Assembly: GCA_963820965.1 (NCBI GenBank)
Contig: CAWGCC010000062.1
Coordinates: 349,412-413,411 of the forward strand
Origin: DATEDA01 sp963820965
Lineage (GTDB): Bacteria; Pseudomonadota; Gammaproteobacteria; Burkholderiales; SG8-39
Length of the DNA: 64,000 nt
Reading direction: 5' to 3'
Positions within the stretch are counted from its first letter, which is position 1. Each line of letters starts with the position of its first letter. Below are positions 37,525-46,448 of this stretch, piece after piece. The notes under the pieces are model-generated. The model did no database searches. It saw only the letters and a program-made list of their open reading frames with translations, and was not told the origin of the DNA. A program made the position numbers and the translations under genes.

Positions 37525-39623
37525 CCGCGCCCCTTCCGGCCAACCTCAAGGCCAACCCGCGACTCGACCGCTGGGTGCGGTTCGACGCGGACCAGGCGGT
37601 CACGATCCTCTCCGGCAAGGTCGAGATCGGCCAGGGCATCGTCACCGCGATCGCCCAGGTCGCCGCCGAGGAGCTCGACGTCGCGCTCGAGCGCGTCGTC
37701 ACCCGGCCGACCGACACCTCAGTGTCGCCGAACGAGGGCTTCACCGCCGGCAGCATGTCGGTCGAGATGGGCGCCTCGGCGATGCGCATGGCGTGCGCCG
37801 AGGTGCGCAAGCTCTTCCTGGAGGCCGCGGCGCGCTCACTCGAGGTCAGCGCCGCGGAGCTCGCGGTGCGCGATGGGACGATCGAAGTCCCCGGCACGGA
37901 TCTCCGCACGAGCTACTGGGCCCTCGCCGGCGAGGTAAACCTCGCGCGCGACGCGACCGGCGACGCGACCCCCAAGGCAGCCGCGAGCTACACGGTGCTC
38001 GGGCGCAGCGCCCCGCGGCGCGACCTGCCGGCGAAGCTGACCGGCGCCGCCTACGTGCACGACATGGTGCTTCCCGGGATGGTGCACGGCCGGGTGCTGC
38101 GGCCGCCATCCTACGCGGCGCGACTCGCGAGCTTCAACGCCGATGCAGTGCGGGCGGCGCCCGGCGTGGTCGCGGTGGTCGTGAACGGCAGCTTCGTCGG
38201 GATCTGCGCCGAGCGCGAGGAACAGGCGGTGACTGCGCTCGAGGTGGCCCGGCGCGCGGCGCGCTGGGACGAAACCGCATCGCTGCCGGAGCCGGCCGAG
38301 ATCCGCGATCTCCTGCCGCGGATGAAGGCGGACACGAAGACGGTGACGTCGAAGGAAAAGCCGGGCGCGCCCGCGGTCAAGCGGCTGGCGGCGACCTATT
38401 CGCGGCCGTACCTCGCGCACGCGTCGATCGGGCCGTCGTGCGCCGCAGCGGCGTTCGACGAGGGCAAGCTCACGGTGTGGTCGCACGCGCAGGGCCCGTT
38501 CCCGCTGCGCGGCCAGATCGCCCGCGTCCTCGGCATGAGGGACGAGGACGTGACCGTCGTCCATCGCGACGGCGCGGGCTGCTACGGCCACAACGGCGCC
38601 GACGACGCCGCGCTCGACGCGGCGCTGCTCGCGCGCGCCTGCGGCCGCCCGGTCCTGCTGCAATGGACGCGCGAGGACGAGCTCGCGTGGTCGCCGTTCG
38701 GTTCGGCGATGGTGGTAAAGCTCTCCGGCGGGCTGGACGAGGCGGGCACGATCGTCGAGTGGCGGCACGAGCTGTGGAGCCACTCGCACGTGCGCCGCCC
38801 CGGCGCGGGCGACGGCGTGAACCTGCTCGCCGCCTGGCACCTCGACCCGCCGCTCGCCGCCTCGACGCCGCGCGATGCGCCATGGCCGCCCGGTGCGGGG
38901 GACCGGAACTCGCCGCCGCTCTACGACATCCCGCACGAGGTCGTGTACCACTTCGTGCCGGAGATGCCGCTCCGGGTCTCGGCGCTGCGGACGCTCGGCG
39001 CGTTCGCCAACGTGTTCGCGATCGAGTCCTTCATGGACGAGCTCGCCGCCGCGGCGGGTGCGGACCCGGTCGCGTTCCGGCTGAAGCATCTCGCCGACCC
39101 GCGGGCACGAGCGGTGATCGAGGCCGCCGCGCGCGCCGCGGGCTGGCAGGCCGGTGCGAGCGGCGACGGCACTCGCGGCCGAGGGCTCGGCTTCGCGCGC
39201 TACAAGAACGCGAGCGCCTATTGCGCGGTGATCGCCGAAGTCGAGGTGACCGAGCGGATCCTTCTGCGGCGCGCGGTCGCGGCGGTCGACGCGGGCCACC
39301 CGATCAATCCCGACGGGCTCAAGAACCAGGTCGAGGGCGGCATTGTCCAGGCGGCGAGCTGGACCCTCAAGGAAGCGGTCCGGTGGGACACGAGCCGCGT
39401 CCTGACGCGCTCGTGGGAGGACTATCCGATCCTGCGGTTCGACGAAGTCCCGACAGTCGAGGTCGTCATCGTCGACCGGCTAGGCGAACCCGGGCTCGGC
39501 GCCGGCGAGTGCTCGGCCGGCCCGACCGCCGCGGCGATCGCCAACGCCCTCGCGCACGCGCTCGGCGTGCGCGCGCGCGACCTGCCGCTGACGCCGGAGC
39601 GCGTGGCGCAGGCGATGGGCTGA
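37521..39623 (+). CDS. Molybdenum hydroxylase large subunit, molybdopterin-binding (IorB/NicB-like)
   Basis: The 700-residue subunit has the motif GKVEIGQGIVTAIAQVAAEEL near residue 35, before the alpha/beta hammerhead region (LGRSAPRRDLPAKLTGAAYVHD, about 155-180). In ordinary xanthine dehydrogenases that Gly-Gln motif lies in the C-terminal half. This rearranged order matches isoquinoline oxidoreductase IorB. No Tat signal is present. The C-terminal AGHPINPDGLKNQVEGGIVQAASW and GLGAGECSAGPTAAAIANA match MoCo-binding segments. It probably hydroxylates an N-heteroaromatic or aldehyde taken up by the adjacent transporter; the substrate is inferred only by context. Confidence 0.9.
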   Translation: MTAPLPANLKANPRLDRWVRFDADQAVTILSGKVEIGQGIVTAIAQVAAEELDVALERVVTRPTDTSVSPNEGFTAGSMSVEMGASAMRMACAEVRKLFLEAAARSLEVSAAELAVRDGTIEVPGTDLRTSYWALAGEVNLARDATGDATPKAAASYTVLGRSAPRRDLPAKLTGAAYVHDMVLPGMVHGRVLRPPSYAARLASFNADAVRAAPGVVAVVVNGSFVGICAEREEQAVTALEVARRAARWDETASLPEPAEIRDLLPRMKADTKTVTSKEKPGAPAVKRLAATYSRPYLAHASIGPSCAAAAFDEGKLTVWSHAQGPFPLRGQIARVLGMRDEDVTVVHRDGAGCYGHNGADDAALDAALLARACGRPVLLQWTREDELAWSPFGSAMVVKLSGGLDEAGTIVEWRHELWSHSHVRRPGAGDGVNLLAAWHLDPPLAASTPRDAPWPPGAGDRNSPPLYDIPHEVVYHFVPEMPLRVSALRTLGAFANVFAIESFMDELAAAAGADPVAFRLKHLADPRARAVIEAAARAAGWQAGASGDGTRGRGLGFARYKNASAYCAVIAEVEVTERILLRRAVAAVDAGHPINPDGLKNQVEGGIVQAASWTLKEAVRWDTSRVLTRSWEDYPILRFDEVPTVEVVIVDRLGEPGLGAGECSAGPTAAAIANALAHALGVRARDLPLTPERVAQAMG

Positions 39624-39666
39624 CGTAGAATCCCGCGAGCCTCTCGGGCGCAAGAGGGAGTCCGAC

Positions 39667-40416
39667 ATCCGCCGCCTCCAGAGCACACCGCATCCGCCTC
39701 CGAAAGCGGTCTCGCCGCAGCGCCGCCAGCTGATCGGTGCGCTCGGCGCCGGCGCGCTCGGTGCATGGCTCGGCGGCTGCGCGGCACCGCCGCCGCCACC
39801 GCTGCGACCCGTAGACCCCGCCTTGGTACCCCGAGTTGGGGACACGTGGCAGTATCAGTTCAGGAGTGTCTTCAGAGTTCCCGCGCCGCGCACGCTCGAA
39901 GTACGAGTGCTGGAGATCGCGCCGGATGCGTTGCTCGACCGGATCGCCGTCGAAGGCGAAACAGACGGTGACGAGCGCTCGTTCGACTCGGCCCTGGAGA
40001 TGATCGAACGACCCCTCCTCGCCGACCGGCCCCTCCCCGATCTCCTGTTCCGCAGGTTAACGGTCTTCGAGTTTTCGCCCTACCTCCAGGCGTTCGGCGC
40101 GCTGCCCGACGGGGGGTCCGTCGCGACGCCCAAGCCGAGCTGGGGCCCGGCGTTCACCGGCCGCGCGCGGCGGCGCGGCAGCGAGCGCGTAATCGTGCCG
40201 GCTGGGGCGTTCGACGCAGTCCGGATGGAGTACGACATCTCGCGAACACCGACGGTCACCATGCGACCGCAGGTGGATCCCGCCTTCACGCTCGCGACGG
40301 TCTGGTATGCGCCCGGTCCCAAGCGGCCCGTCCGGTGGACGGTCGTGACGCGGGCGAGCGCGCTGAACATCCTCGTCGACGACACCTACGAGCTCGCAGC
40401 CTACCGCCCGGCTTGA
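39667..40416 (+). CDS. Tat-type lipoprotein of unknown function, copy 1 (apparent ATC start)
   Basis: About 250 residues. The twin-arginine region QRRQLIGALGAGALGAWLGGC ends in a lipobox cysteine (LGGC), so it should be exported and lipidated. The rest is a beta-rich domain ending VDDTYELAAYRPA, closely similar to the next gene. No ATG, GTG or TTG lies in frame before the signal. By alignment with copy 2, translation would start at an ATC (39667), seven bases after GGGAG. Either a rare non-AUG start or an ATG miscalled as ATC is possible. The first standard in-frame start (TTG 39823) would remove the signal. Confidence 0.72.
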   Translation: MRRLQSTPHPPPKAVSPQRRQLIGALGAGALGAWLGGCAAPPPPPLRPVDPALVPRVGDTWQYQFRSVFRVPAPRTLEVRVLEIAPDALLDRIAVEGETDGDERSFDSALEMIERPLLADRPLPDLLFRRLTVFEFSPYLQAFGALPDGGSVATPKPSWGPAFTGRARRRGSERVIVPAGAFDAVRMEYDISRTPTVTMRPQVDPAFTLATVWYAPGPKRPVRWTVVTRASALNILVDDTYELAAYRPA

Positions 40417-40507
40417 TCACGTGCCGGGCGCGGGTCTCGCGGGCAGGAACGGAAGAATCGCCAGGAATACAATCCCGCTGCGCGCCGAGCGCGAGAAGGG
40501 GTCTGCC

Positions 40508-41224
40508 ATGCACCACTCCGACGTCTCACGGAACTCGCTCGCCGGACAAGTCTCGGCGCACCGTCGCAACGTGCTGGGCGCGCTCGGCGCAGGCGCCCTG
40601 GGTGCATTGCTGGGCGGCTGCGCAACACCTCCGACCCTGCCACCGCGACCCGTCGACCCCGCTGCGGCGCCGCGCGTGGGAGACACCTGGCTCTACCAGT
40701 ACACCAGCGTCTTCAGGAGCGTGCCGCCGCGCAGGCTCGAAGTACGGCTGCTGGAAGCCGGGCCGGCGGGCTTGCGTGACCGCATTGCCGCCGAGGGTGC
40801 AGCGGGCAGCGAAGATCATCTGTTCACCTCGGCGCTTGAGATGGTCGAACGGCCGTTGGCAGGGATGTCGTACTTCGAACTCTCGCCCTATCTGCAGGCG
40901 TTCGGCACGCTGCCGGCCGAGGCCGCGGTCGCCGCGCCGACGCCGAATTGGGGCCCCCCGTTCGCCGGCCGCGCCCGGCTCAAAGGTACGGAACGTCTGA
41001 CCGTGCCGGCAGGTAGCTTCGAGGCAGTCCGGATGGATGTCGAGATATCGCGCACACCGGGCAGCACGTTGCAGCCCAGGATCGATCCGGTATTCACGCT
41101 CGCTACGGTCTGGTACGCGCCCGGCCCGAAGCGCGCGGTCCAGTGGAGGCTCGTCACCCGCGCCGGCGCGCTGAACGTGCTCGTCGACGACACGTACCAG
41201 CTGGCGAGCTATCGCCCGGCCTGA
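40508..41224 (+). CDS. Tat-type lipoprotein of unknown function, copy 2
   Basis: The 238-residue protein begins MHHSDVSRNSLAGQVSAHRR and has a signal HRRNVLGALGAGALGALLGGC with a lipobox cysteine. The mature part carries the motifs DTWLYQYTSVFR, FELSPYLQAFGTLPAE and LATVWYAPGPKRAVQW, and ends VDDTYQLASYRPA. Copy 1 has matching blocks in the same order, so this is a tandem duplication. GAAGGGG lies upstream of the ATG. I do not recognise a named family; a surface or periplasmic role is likely. Confidence 0.8.
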   Translation: MHHSDVSRNSLAGQVSAHRRNVLGALGAGALGALLGGCATPPTLPPRPVDPAAAPRVGDTWLYQYTSVFRSVPPRRLEVRLLEAGPAGLRDRIAAEGAAGSEDHLFTSALEMVERPLAGMSYFELSPYLQAFGTLPAEAAVAAPTPNWGPPFAGRARLKGTERLTVPAGSFEAVRMDVEISRTPGSTLQPRIDPVFTLATVWYAPGPKRAVQWRLVTRAGALNVLVDDTYQLASYRPA

Positions 41225-41235
41225 CTGCGCGTCGG

Positions 41236-42255
41236 TCAGGGCTGTAGCATCCCGACGGCCGCAAACACCGCCGACACCGCAGGCTCGTCGATCCCCCGGG
41301 TAATGAACACGAGCCGCGAGCGCCGGTCGTCCGACGGCCATGCGGCGAGCGTCACCGGCGGATGGAAGACGTGCTGCACGCCCTGGACGACGACCGGCCC
41401 GGGTTCGCCTTCGACGTCCACCAGACCCTTCACGCGCAGCAGGTCGGGACCGCGCAGGGAAGTCAGGAGCTCCATCGCCGCGGTGAACGCCTGCCACCCG
41501 AACGGGCGGTCAAACCAGAGCGTGAACGTCGTGATGCCGCGATCGTGGCGCGGTGCGACCGCGCCGAGGTAGGCGCCTTCGCCGCTGCCGGCACCGAGCC
41601 AGCGCCCGATCTGCGCGGCGTCGGCCCGCGCGCTTGCGAGGCCGATGCCGGTCAGGAATGCGGGGTCGATCTCGCCCTGGACGACGTCGGCGGCGTCGGC
41701 GCGCGGGTTGAGTGCATGCAGCCGCTCGCGCAACGCCGTGGCGTCCGCCAGATCGGTCTTGGTGATCAGCAGGCGGTCGGCGAGTGCCGCCTGTTTCACC
41801 GCCTCCGCTTCGCGGTCGAGCTGGCCGGGACCGTTCACCGCATCGACCAGCGTCACGACCCCGTCGAGCCGGTAGTGCGCAGCGAGCATCGTGTCGGTGG
41901 CGAGCGTCTGGATCACCGGCGCCGGGTCGGCGAGGCCGCTCGTCTCGACGAGCACGCGGTCGAAATCGATCACTTCGCCGGCCCGGCGCTGCGCGAAGAG
42001 CGTCCGCAGCGTCTCCTGGAGGTCGGTGCGGACGACGCAGCAGAGGCAGCCGTTCGAGAGCAGGGTGACGTTCTCGGACGAGGCCGCGATCAGGTCGTGG
42101 TCGATGCCGACCTCGCCGAACTCGTTGACGATCACCGCCGCGCGGTCCATGTCCGGATGGGCGAGGAGGCGACGGATCAGCGTCGTCTTGCCGCTGCCGA
42201 GAAAGCCGGTGACTACGGTGACCGGCAGCCGGCCGGCCAGGGGGTCGCGGCTCAT
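41236..42255 (-). CDS. COG0523 family GTP-binding metallochaperone (CobW/ZigA-like)
   Basis: The 339-residue G3E GTPase has Walker A GFLGSGKTT (residues 17-25), VNEFGEVGIDH, the metal-binding CLCC motif near residue 73 (SNGCLCCVVRTDL), ETSGLADPAPV and the guanine motif ITKTDLAD. The C-terminal CobW_C domain includes HVFHPPV. Members insert or deliver zinc, cobalt or iron using GTP. No histidine-rich loop is evident. A Zur box was not found in the short upstream region, which contains a REP-like repeat instead. Confidence 0.92.
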   Translation of the reverse strand: MSRDPLAGRLPVTVVTGFLGSGKTTLIRRLLAHPDMDRAAVIVNEFGEVGIDHDLIAASSENVTLLSNGCLCCVVRTDLQETLRTLFAQRRAGEVIDFDRVLVETSGLADPAPVIQTLATDTMLAAHYRLDGVVTLVDAVNGPGQLDREAEAVKQAALADRLLITKTDLADATALRERLHALNPRADAADVVQGEIDPAFLTGIGLASARADAAQIGRWLGAGSGEGAYLGAVAPRHDRGITTFTLWFDRPFGWQAFTAAMELLTSLRGPDLLRVKGLVDVEGEPGPVVVQGVQHVFHPPVTLAAWPSDDRRSRLVFITRGIDEPAVSAVFAAVGMLQP

Positions 42256-42259
42256 TCGG

Positions 42260-42340
42260 TCATCCCCGCGACCGCCGGGGTCCAGAGGTGCGGCGCAAGG
42301 TCCATCGTGATCCCTGGATCCCGGCGTTCGCCGGGATGAC
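42260..42340. repeat. REP-like palindromic repeat pair
   Basis: TCATCCCCGCGACCGCCGGGGTCCAG-like and its reversed partner CTGGATCCCGGCGTTCGCCGG GATGACG face each other across about 30 bases. They fill the space between the LVIVD-repeat gene and the COG0523 gene. The unit matches the repeat at 32562-32639 and a partial copy near 63513. Confidence 0.78.
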
Positions 42341-42342
42341 GC

Positions 42343-43608
42343 CTACAGCGTCAGCTCGAGGACGTAGAGCCCGCCCGCGAACCGGTCCACGGTGAACACG
42401 AGCCCGCGGTCGTCGACGTACACGTCGTTCAGCTGGATCGCGCCCGCGGGCGAGAGCTTCGGCGCGCCGGGGACGAAGTAGGCGACCTCCTGCGGCTGGT
42501 ACGGGTCCGACACGTCGTACGCCCGCACGCCGGCGTTGAAGAACGTGCCGAGGACGATCGTCTCCGAGCGCCACGACGTCGGCACCGGCAGGTTCTCGTG
42601 CAGATTGTGCGCGCCGAACCGTCCGCCGCGCTTCGCGAACGTCGCGTGCGGCGGCGGCGGGAAGGTCGCGATCGGCACGAGATTGGTCTCGAGCCGCGCG
42701 TCGACCACGCGCACGAGCTTCGGCCAGTCCTTGCCGTCGTCCTGCACGCACTCGTCGCTCACGATCAAGAGGCCGCGCTCGAAGAGCGGCAGCACCGTAT
42801 GCGTGAAGCCGTTGAAGGGCGGCGAGTAATTCCACCGCGACACGAGCTTCGGGCGCGACTTGTCGGCGATGTCGAGGATGATCGCGCCGCCGTCGATGTA
42901 GCCGATGTACGCCCGGTCCGGGCGCGCGGGATACGCGTTGGTGTTGTGCGCCCGGAAGCCGACGTCGAACTGCGCCGGCAGGCGCGGCGGCGGCGGCGCA
43001 TCGTCGCCGTCCCGGGTCCCGGGCAGCCACCATCGACCGGCTTCGACCGGCTTCGAGGGTTCTCGCACGTCGACGATGCGGTAGAACTGGTCGTCCAGGG
43101 GGTCGCGCGGCCTGAAGTCTGCGGCGCCGCTCGCCATGTGCACGTACTCGCCGTCGACGAACCAGACCGCGTGCACGCCGCGCGAGTGCGGGCCCGAGGC
43201 GTCGAAGTGCGCGATCCGCTGCGGCGACTCGGGCGTCGAGATGTCGAAGAGGTCGAAGCCGGCGGGCTGGATGTTGACGGCGCTCGTCTGATAGGCAACC
43301 GCCATCACGTCGCCCACGACGTCGAGCGAGTTGGAGCGCATCTTCGCGTGCGGCAGGTCGGTCTGCACCACGACCTTCGGTGCGCGCGGGTCGGTGACGT
43401 CGACGCCGGTAAAGTTCTTCGGCGCCGACTCGTGCGCGAGCCACAGGACGCGCCGCCCGTCGCGCGTCGCCTGCATCGCCATGCCTTCGCCCATTCCGCC
43501 GAACCCCTGCAGCTCGTGGTGGCCGAGCAGCTTCATGTTCCAGGCGAGCGTCTGGTCGGCGCGCGCGGCCGGCGAGCCGAGCGTTGCAGCGGGTCTTGTC
43601 GTGGCCAT
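42343..43608 (-). CDS. LVIVD-repeat beta-propeller-like protein
   Basis: The 421-residue protein contains repeated blade-like units ending in FDLFDIS, RIVDVREP, AIILDIADKSRP, VRVVDAR and VRAYDVSDPYQPQEVAYF. This is the pattern of LVIVD repeats, which form surface-layer-like propellers. No signal peptide is seen from the chosen ATG at 43606-43608; a TTG further upstream does not add one. The function is unknown. Only the REP-like repeat separates it from the downstream COG0523 gene. Confidence 0.78.
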   Translation of the reverse strand: MATTRPAATLGSPAARADQTLAWNMKLLGHHELQGFGGMGEGMAMQATRDGRRVLWLAHESAPKNFTGVDVTDPRAPKVVVQTDLPHAKMRSNSLDVVGDVMAVAYQTSAVNIQPAGFDLFDISTPESPQRIAHFDASGPHSRGVHAVWFVDGEYVHMASGAADFRPRDPLDDQFYRIVDVREPSKPVEAGRWWLPGTRDGDDAPPPPRLPAQFDVGFRAHNTNAYPARPDRAYIGYIDGGAIILDIADKSRPKLVSRWNYSPPFNGFTHTVLPLFERGLLIVSDECVQDDGKDWPKLVRVVDARLETNLVPIATFPPPPHATFAKRGGRFGAHNLHENLPVPTSWRSETIVLGTFFNAGVRAYDVSDPYQPQEVAYFVPGAPKLSPAGAIQLNDVYVDDRGLVFTVDRFAGGLYVLELTL

Positions 43609-43777
43609 GCGGTGAGCGAACGAAAGGCGCGATTCTGGATTGGGGCGCGGGCGGATTGCAATGCCCGAACGCAACGCATTCGAAGCGGAGAGCGTCTAGC
43701 ATACGCGTTCTCGCCTGCGCCGGACGCCGCATCCAGACGGCCGCCGCGTCGCAGCAAAACGACCATAGGAGGAACCC

Positions 43778-44750
43778 ATGCACCCCAAGAGCGCGTTCTC
43801 CGCCGTGCTGGCGATCGCCGCCGCCGTGCTCTGCGGCAGCGTCCTCGCGCAGACCTATCCGTCCAAGCCGGTCCGGCTCATCGTCACCTACCCACCCGGC
43901 GGATCGTCCGATCTGATGGGGCGCGTGCTCGGGCAGAAGCTCTCCGAGCTGTGGGGTCAGCAGGTCCTCATCGAGTCGAAGCCGGGCGCGGCCGGGTCGA
44001 TCGGCATGGAGTTCGCCGCGCGCCAGCCGGCGGACGGCTACAGCTTCGTGATCGGAAACTTCGGGCCGGTGGCCGTCAACCCGGTGCTGTCGAAGGTGCC
44101 CTACGACGTGCAGAAGGACTTCCTGCCGGTGTCGATGGTCTGCACCGGGCCGAACATCCTCGTCGTGAACGTCGCCTCCGCCGACAGGAGCGTCCAGGAG
44201 CTGGTTGCGAGCGCGAAGAAGGAGCCCGGCAGGATCAACTTCGGCACCAGCGGCCCCGGCAGCATGTCCCATCTCGTCGGCGAAATGTTCAAGCGCTCGG
44301 CCGGGATCGATATCGTGGGCGTGCAGTACAAGGGCGGCGTGCTCGCGGTGCAGGACCTCCTGGGCGGCCAGGTGCAGATGATCTTCTCGGACGCGCTGCC
44401 GGTGATGCAGCACATCCGCTCCGGCAAGCTGCGGCCGATCGGGATCACGAGCAAGGACCGCTCGCCGCTGTCGCCCGGACATCCCGACCATGGCCGAACA
44501 GGGTTTCCCGGACCTCGTGGCGGTGAACTGGTGGGGCGTGCTGGTCCCCGCTGGCACGCCGCGGCCGATCGTGGAGAAGCTGAACGCGGACCTCGTGAAA
44601 GCGCTCGCGGACCCCGATCTGAAGACGCGCTACGCGCAGCTCGGCGTCGAGCCGGTATCGAGCACGCCCGAATTCTTGGGCGACTTCATCCGCGCCGAGT
44701 CGGCCCGCTACGCGAAGCTGATCAGGGAGGTCGGGATCAAGGTGGAGTGA
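43778..44750 (+). CDS. Tripartite tricarboxylate transporter substrate-binding protein, Bug family (one-base frameshift)
   Basis: The protein starts with a Sec signal (MHPKSAFSAVLAIAAAVLCGSVLAQ) and the Bug motif YPSKPVRLIVTYPPGGSSDLMGR. VIESKPGAAGSIGMEFAARQPADGYSF follows. One extra G at 44477-44478 breaks the frame (SPLSP, then DIPTMAEQGFPDL). After correction the product is 323 residues, normal for the family. AGGAGG precedes the ATG. No TctA/TctB membrane genes are adjacent, as is usual for Bug proteins in betaproteobacteria. Confidence 0.9.
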
Positions 44751-44897
44751 GGGCCTTCCGCCCGCTTGCCAGGGCAACGGGGAACGTCGAGCCGAGGATG
44801 CGCTGTTGATAAGCGCCAACCCGCGGGGGTTCTCGCACGTGTCCGGCTTGTCTGGGAGAACTGGCTCGCGCGCTGACGCAGCAATACGGCGCTTGCG

Positions 44898-45283
44898 ATG
44901 CCGCGCATGACCGCGACCTTCGTCTCGACCGCGCTCGTCGTCCTGATCATGCTCGTCTTCGTCTACACGGCGACGATAGCAAGCGTGCACGCGAAGCGTG
45001 GGCGACCGCGGATGGGCGGATCGTCGAAAGTCGCGTCGAGACCCGCAACCCCCCGAGCACCGACCGGCCCAACATCCAGTTCGGCGCGCGCGTGATCTAC
45101 GAATACTCCGTGGCCGGCAAGACTTACCGCTCCGAGCGCGTGAGCTTCGACGGAACGCTCTGGCGTCCGACGCGCGAAGCCTCCGAGGCGGATCGCGCCC
45201 GCTACGCCCAGGGCGCGACGGTCAGCGTTTTCTACGACCCGCAGCAGCCGCAGAACGCGGTGCTCGATCTGCCGCCGCGCTGA
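44898..45283 (+). CDS. DUF3592-like membrane protein (frameshifted)
   Basis: One N-terminal membrane helix (STALVVLIMLVFVYTATIA) is followed in another frame by EAWATADGRIVESRVETRN. The segment IYEYSVAGKTYRSERVSF and the C-terminal ATVSVFYDPQQPQNAVL follow, the pattern of DUF3592 proteins. The two parts are joined if one base is missing near 44990. The product would have about 128 residues. No ribosome site is obvious; ATG 44907 is an alternative start. Function unknown. Confidence 0.65.
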
Positions 45284-45299
45284 GCGCGGGCGAATGCGG

Positions 45300-46196
45300 C
45301 TACCGACTTCGCGACCGCCGGCGCTCGAGGCCCGCCATCCCGCCGAGCACCGCGGCCACGGCCGCGGTGTCCTGCTTCTCGTAACCCTCCGCCATCGCCG
45401 CGGTGTAGATCGGTGCCGAAGCGGCGAAGAGCGGCGTCGGGCAGCCGAGCTTCGTCGCAAACTCGCCGATGATCTGCATGTCCTTCTGCCACACCTCGAC
45501 CTTCATCGTCGCGTCCGAATAGTCGTCCTTCACCATCATCGGCCCGCGCACCTGGAGCATGCGCGAGCCGCCGGCGCCGTCCGCGACCACGCGCAGCGTG
45601 ACCGCGGGGTCGAGCCCGGACTTCTTCGCGAGCACCATTGCCTCGGCGGCCGCGACGTTGTGGATCGCAACGAGGAGGTTGGCGACGTACTTCATCTTCG
45701 AGCCGTTGCCGAACTTGCCGAGATAGTGGTTCCCGCGCGCGAAACCCTCGAATACCGGTATGCACCGCTTGTACGCCGCCCGCGGGCCGCTCGCGTAGAC
45801 GAGCAGATCCTTCGCCCGCGCCTGCGCGCCGGTGCCGGAGAGCGGGCAGTCGAGGAGCGTGGCCCCCGCGTGCTCGACGACCTCCCGGGCCGCTTCCTTA
45901 GCGTCGAGCGGCATCGTGCTGGTCTCGACGACGATGAGGCCTTTTCGTTTCGCACGCGCGATCTCGTCGGCGACTGCCGCGAGCGCCGCCACGGAGGGGA
46001 GCGAAGTGATCAAGATCGGCGCCCGACGTGCGACGTCGCCACCCGATCGGGCCACCGTGCCGCCCTCCTGGACGAACGCGCGGCGCGCCTTCGGGACCAC
46101 GTCGTAGCCGATCACCCGGAACCCCGCCCTCGCCAGGTTCCACGCCATCGCCGAGCCCATGATGCCCAGGCCGATCATGCCCACAGTGGAAGTCAT
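45300..46196 (-). CDS. NAD(P)-dependent beta-hydroxyacid dehydrogenase (second copy of the family)
   Basis: The 298-residue protein has the Rossmann motif VGMIGLGIMGSAMAWNLARAG, the substrate signature LLDCPLSGTGAQA near 120 and catalytic lysine GSKMKYVANLLVAIHN. It resembles 3-hydroxyisobutyrate and 2-hydroxy-3-oxopropionate reductases. The ATG at 46196 has GGAGG five bases upstream; the open frame extends two codons further to a TTG. It is not closely similar to the gene at 26950, so the two probably act on different substrates. Confidence 0.9.
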   Translation of the reverse strand: MTSTVGMIGLGIMGSAMAWNLARAGFRVIGYDVVPKARRAFVQEGGTVARSGGDVARRAPILITSLPSVAALAAVADEIARAKRKGLIVVETSTMPLDAKEAAREVVEHAGATLLDCPLSGTGAQARAKDLLVYASGPRAAYKRCIPVFEGFARGNHYLGKFGNGSKMKYVANLLVAIHNVAAAEAMVLAKKSGLDPAVTLRVVADGAGGSRMLQVRGPMMVKDDYSDATMKVEVWQKDMQIIGEFATKLGCPTPLFAASAPIYTAAMAEGYEKQDTAAVAAVLGGMAGLERRRSRSR

Positions 46197-46448
46197 CAAC
46201 ACCTCCGCGCCAGTCGAAGATCAGACACACCCCTTCACGCCGCTCCGTGCGGTCGGCACTCGATTGACACCCGCCGGCGGGCGCTGGAATATGAGGCTCC
46301 AACAAGAAGAACGCAACGTGATCACTGCCGTCAACGACTGGCTCATGCGCGCGCTGCTCGTCGTCTTTTGGCGGCGGGCAGGCGCGAGCGTCGTCGAGAA
46401 CGTCATCGTGGAAGCCGGCGACGCGACGCCCCGTTAGAGGAGACTGCC

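Noticed and set aside
46291..46437. 48-codon plus-strand ORF (MRLQQEERNVITAVNDWLM...)
   Set aside because: No ribosome site and no recognisable domain; it may be chance in the leader of the VOC gene.
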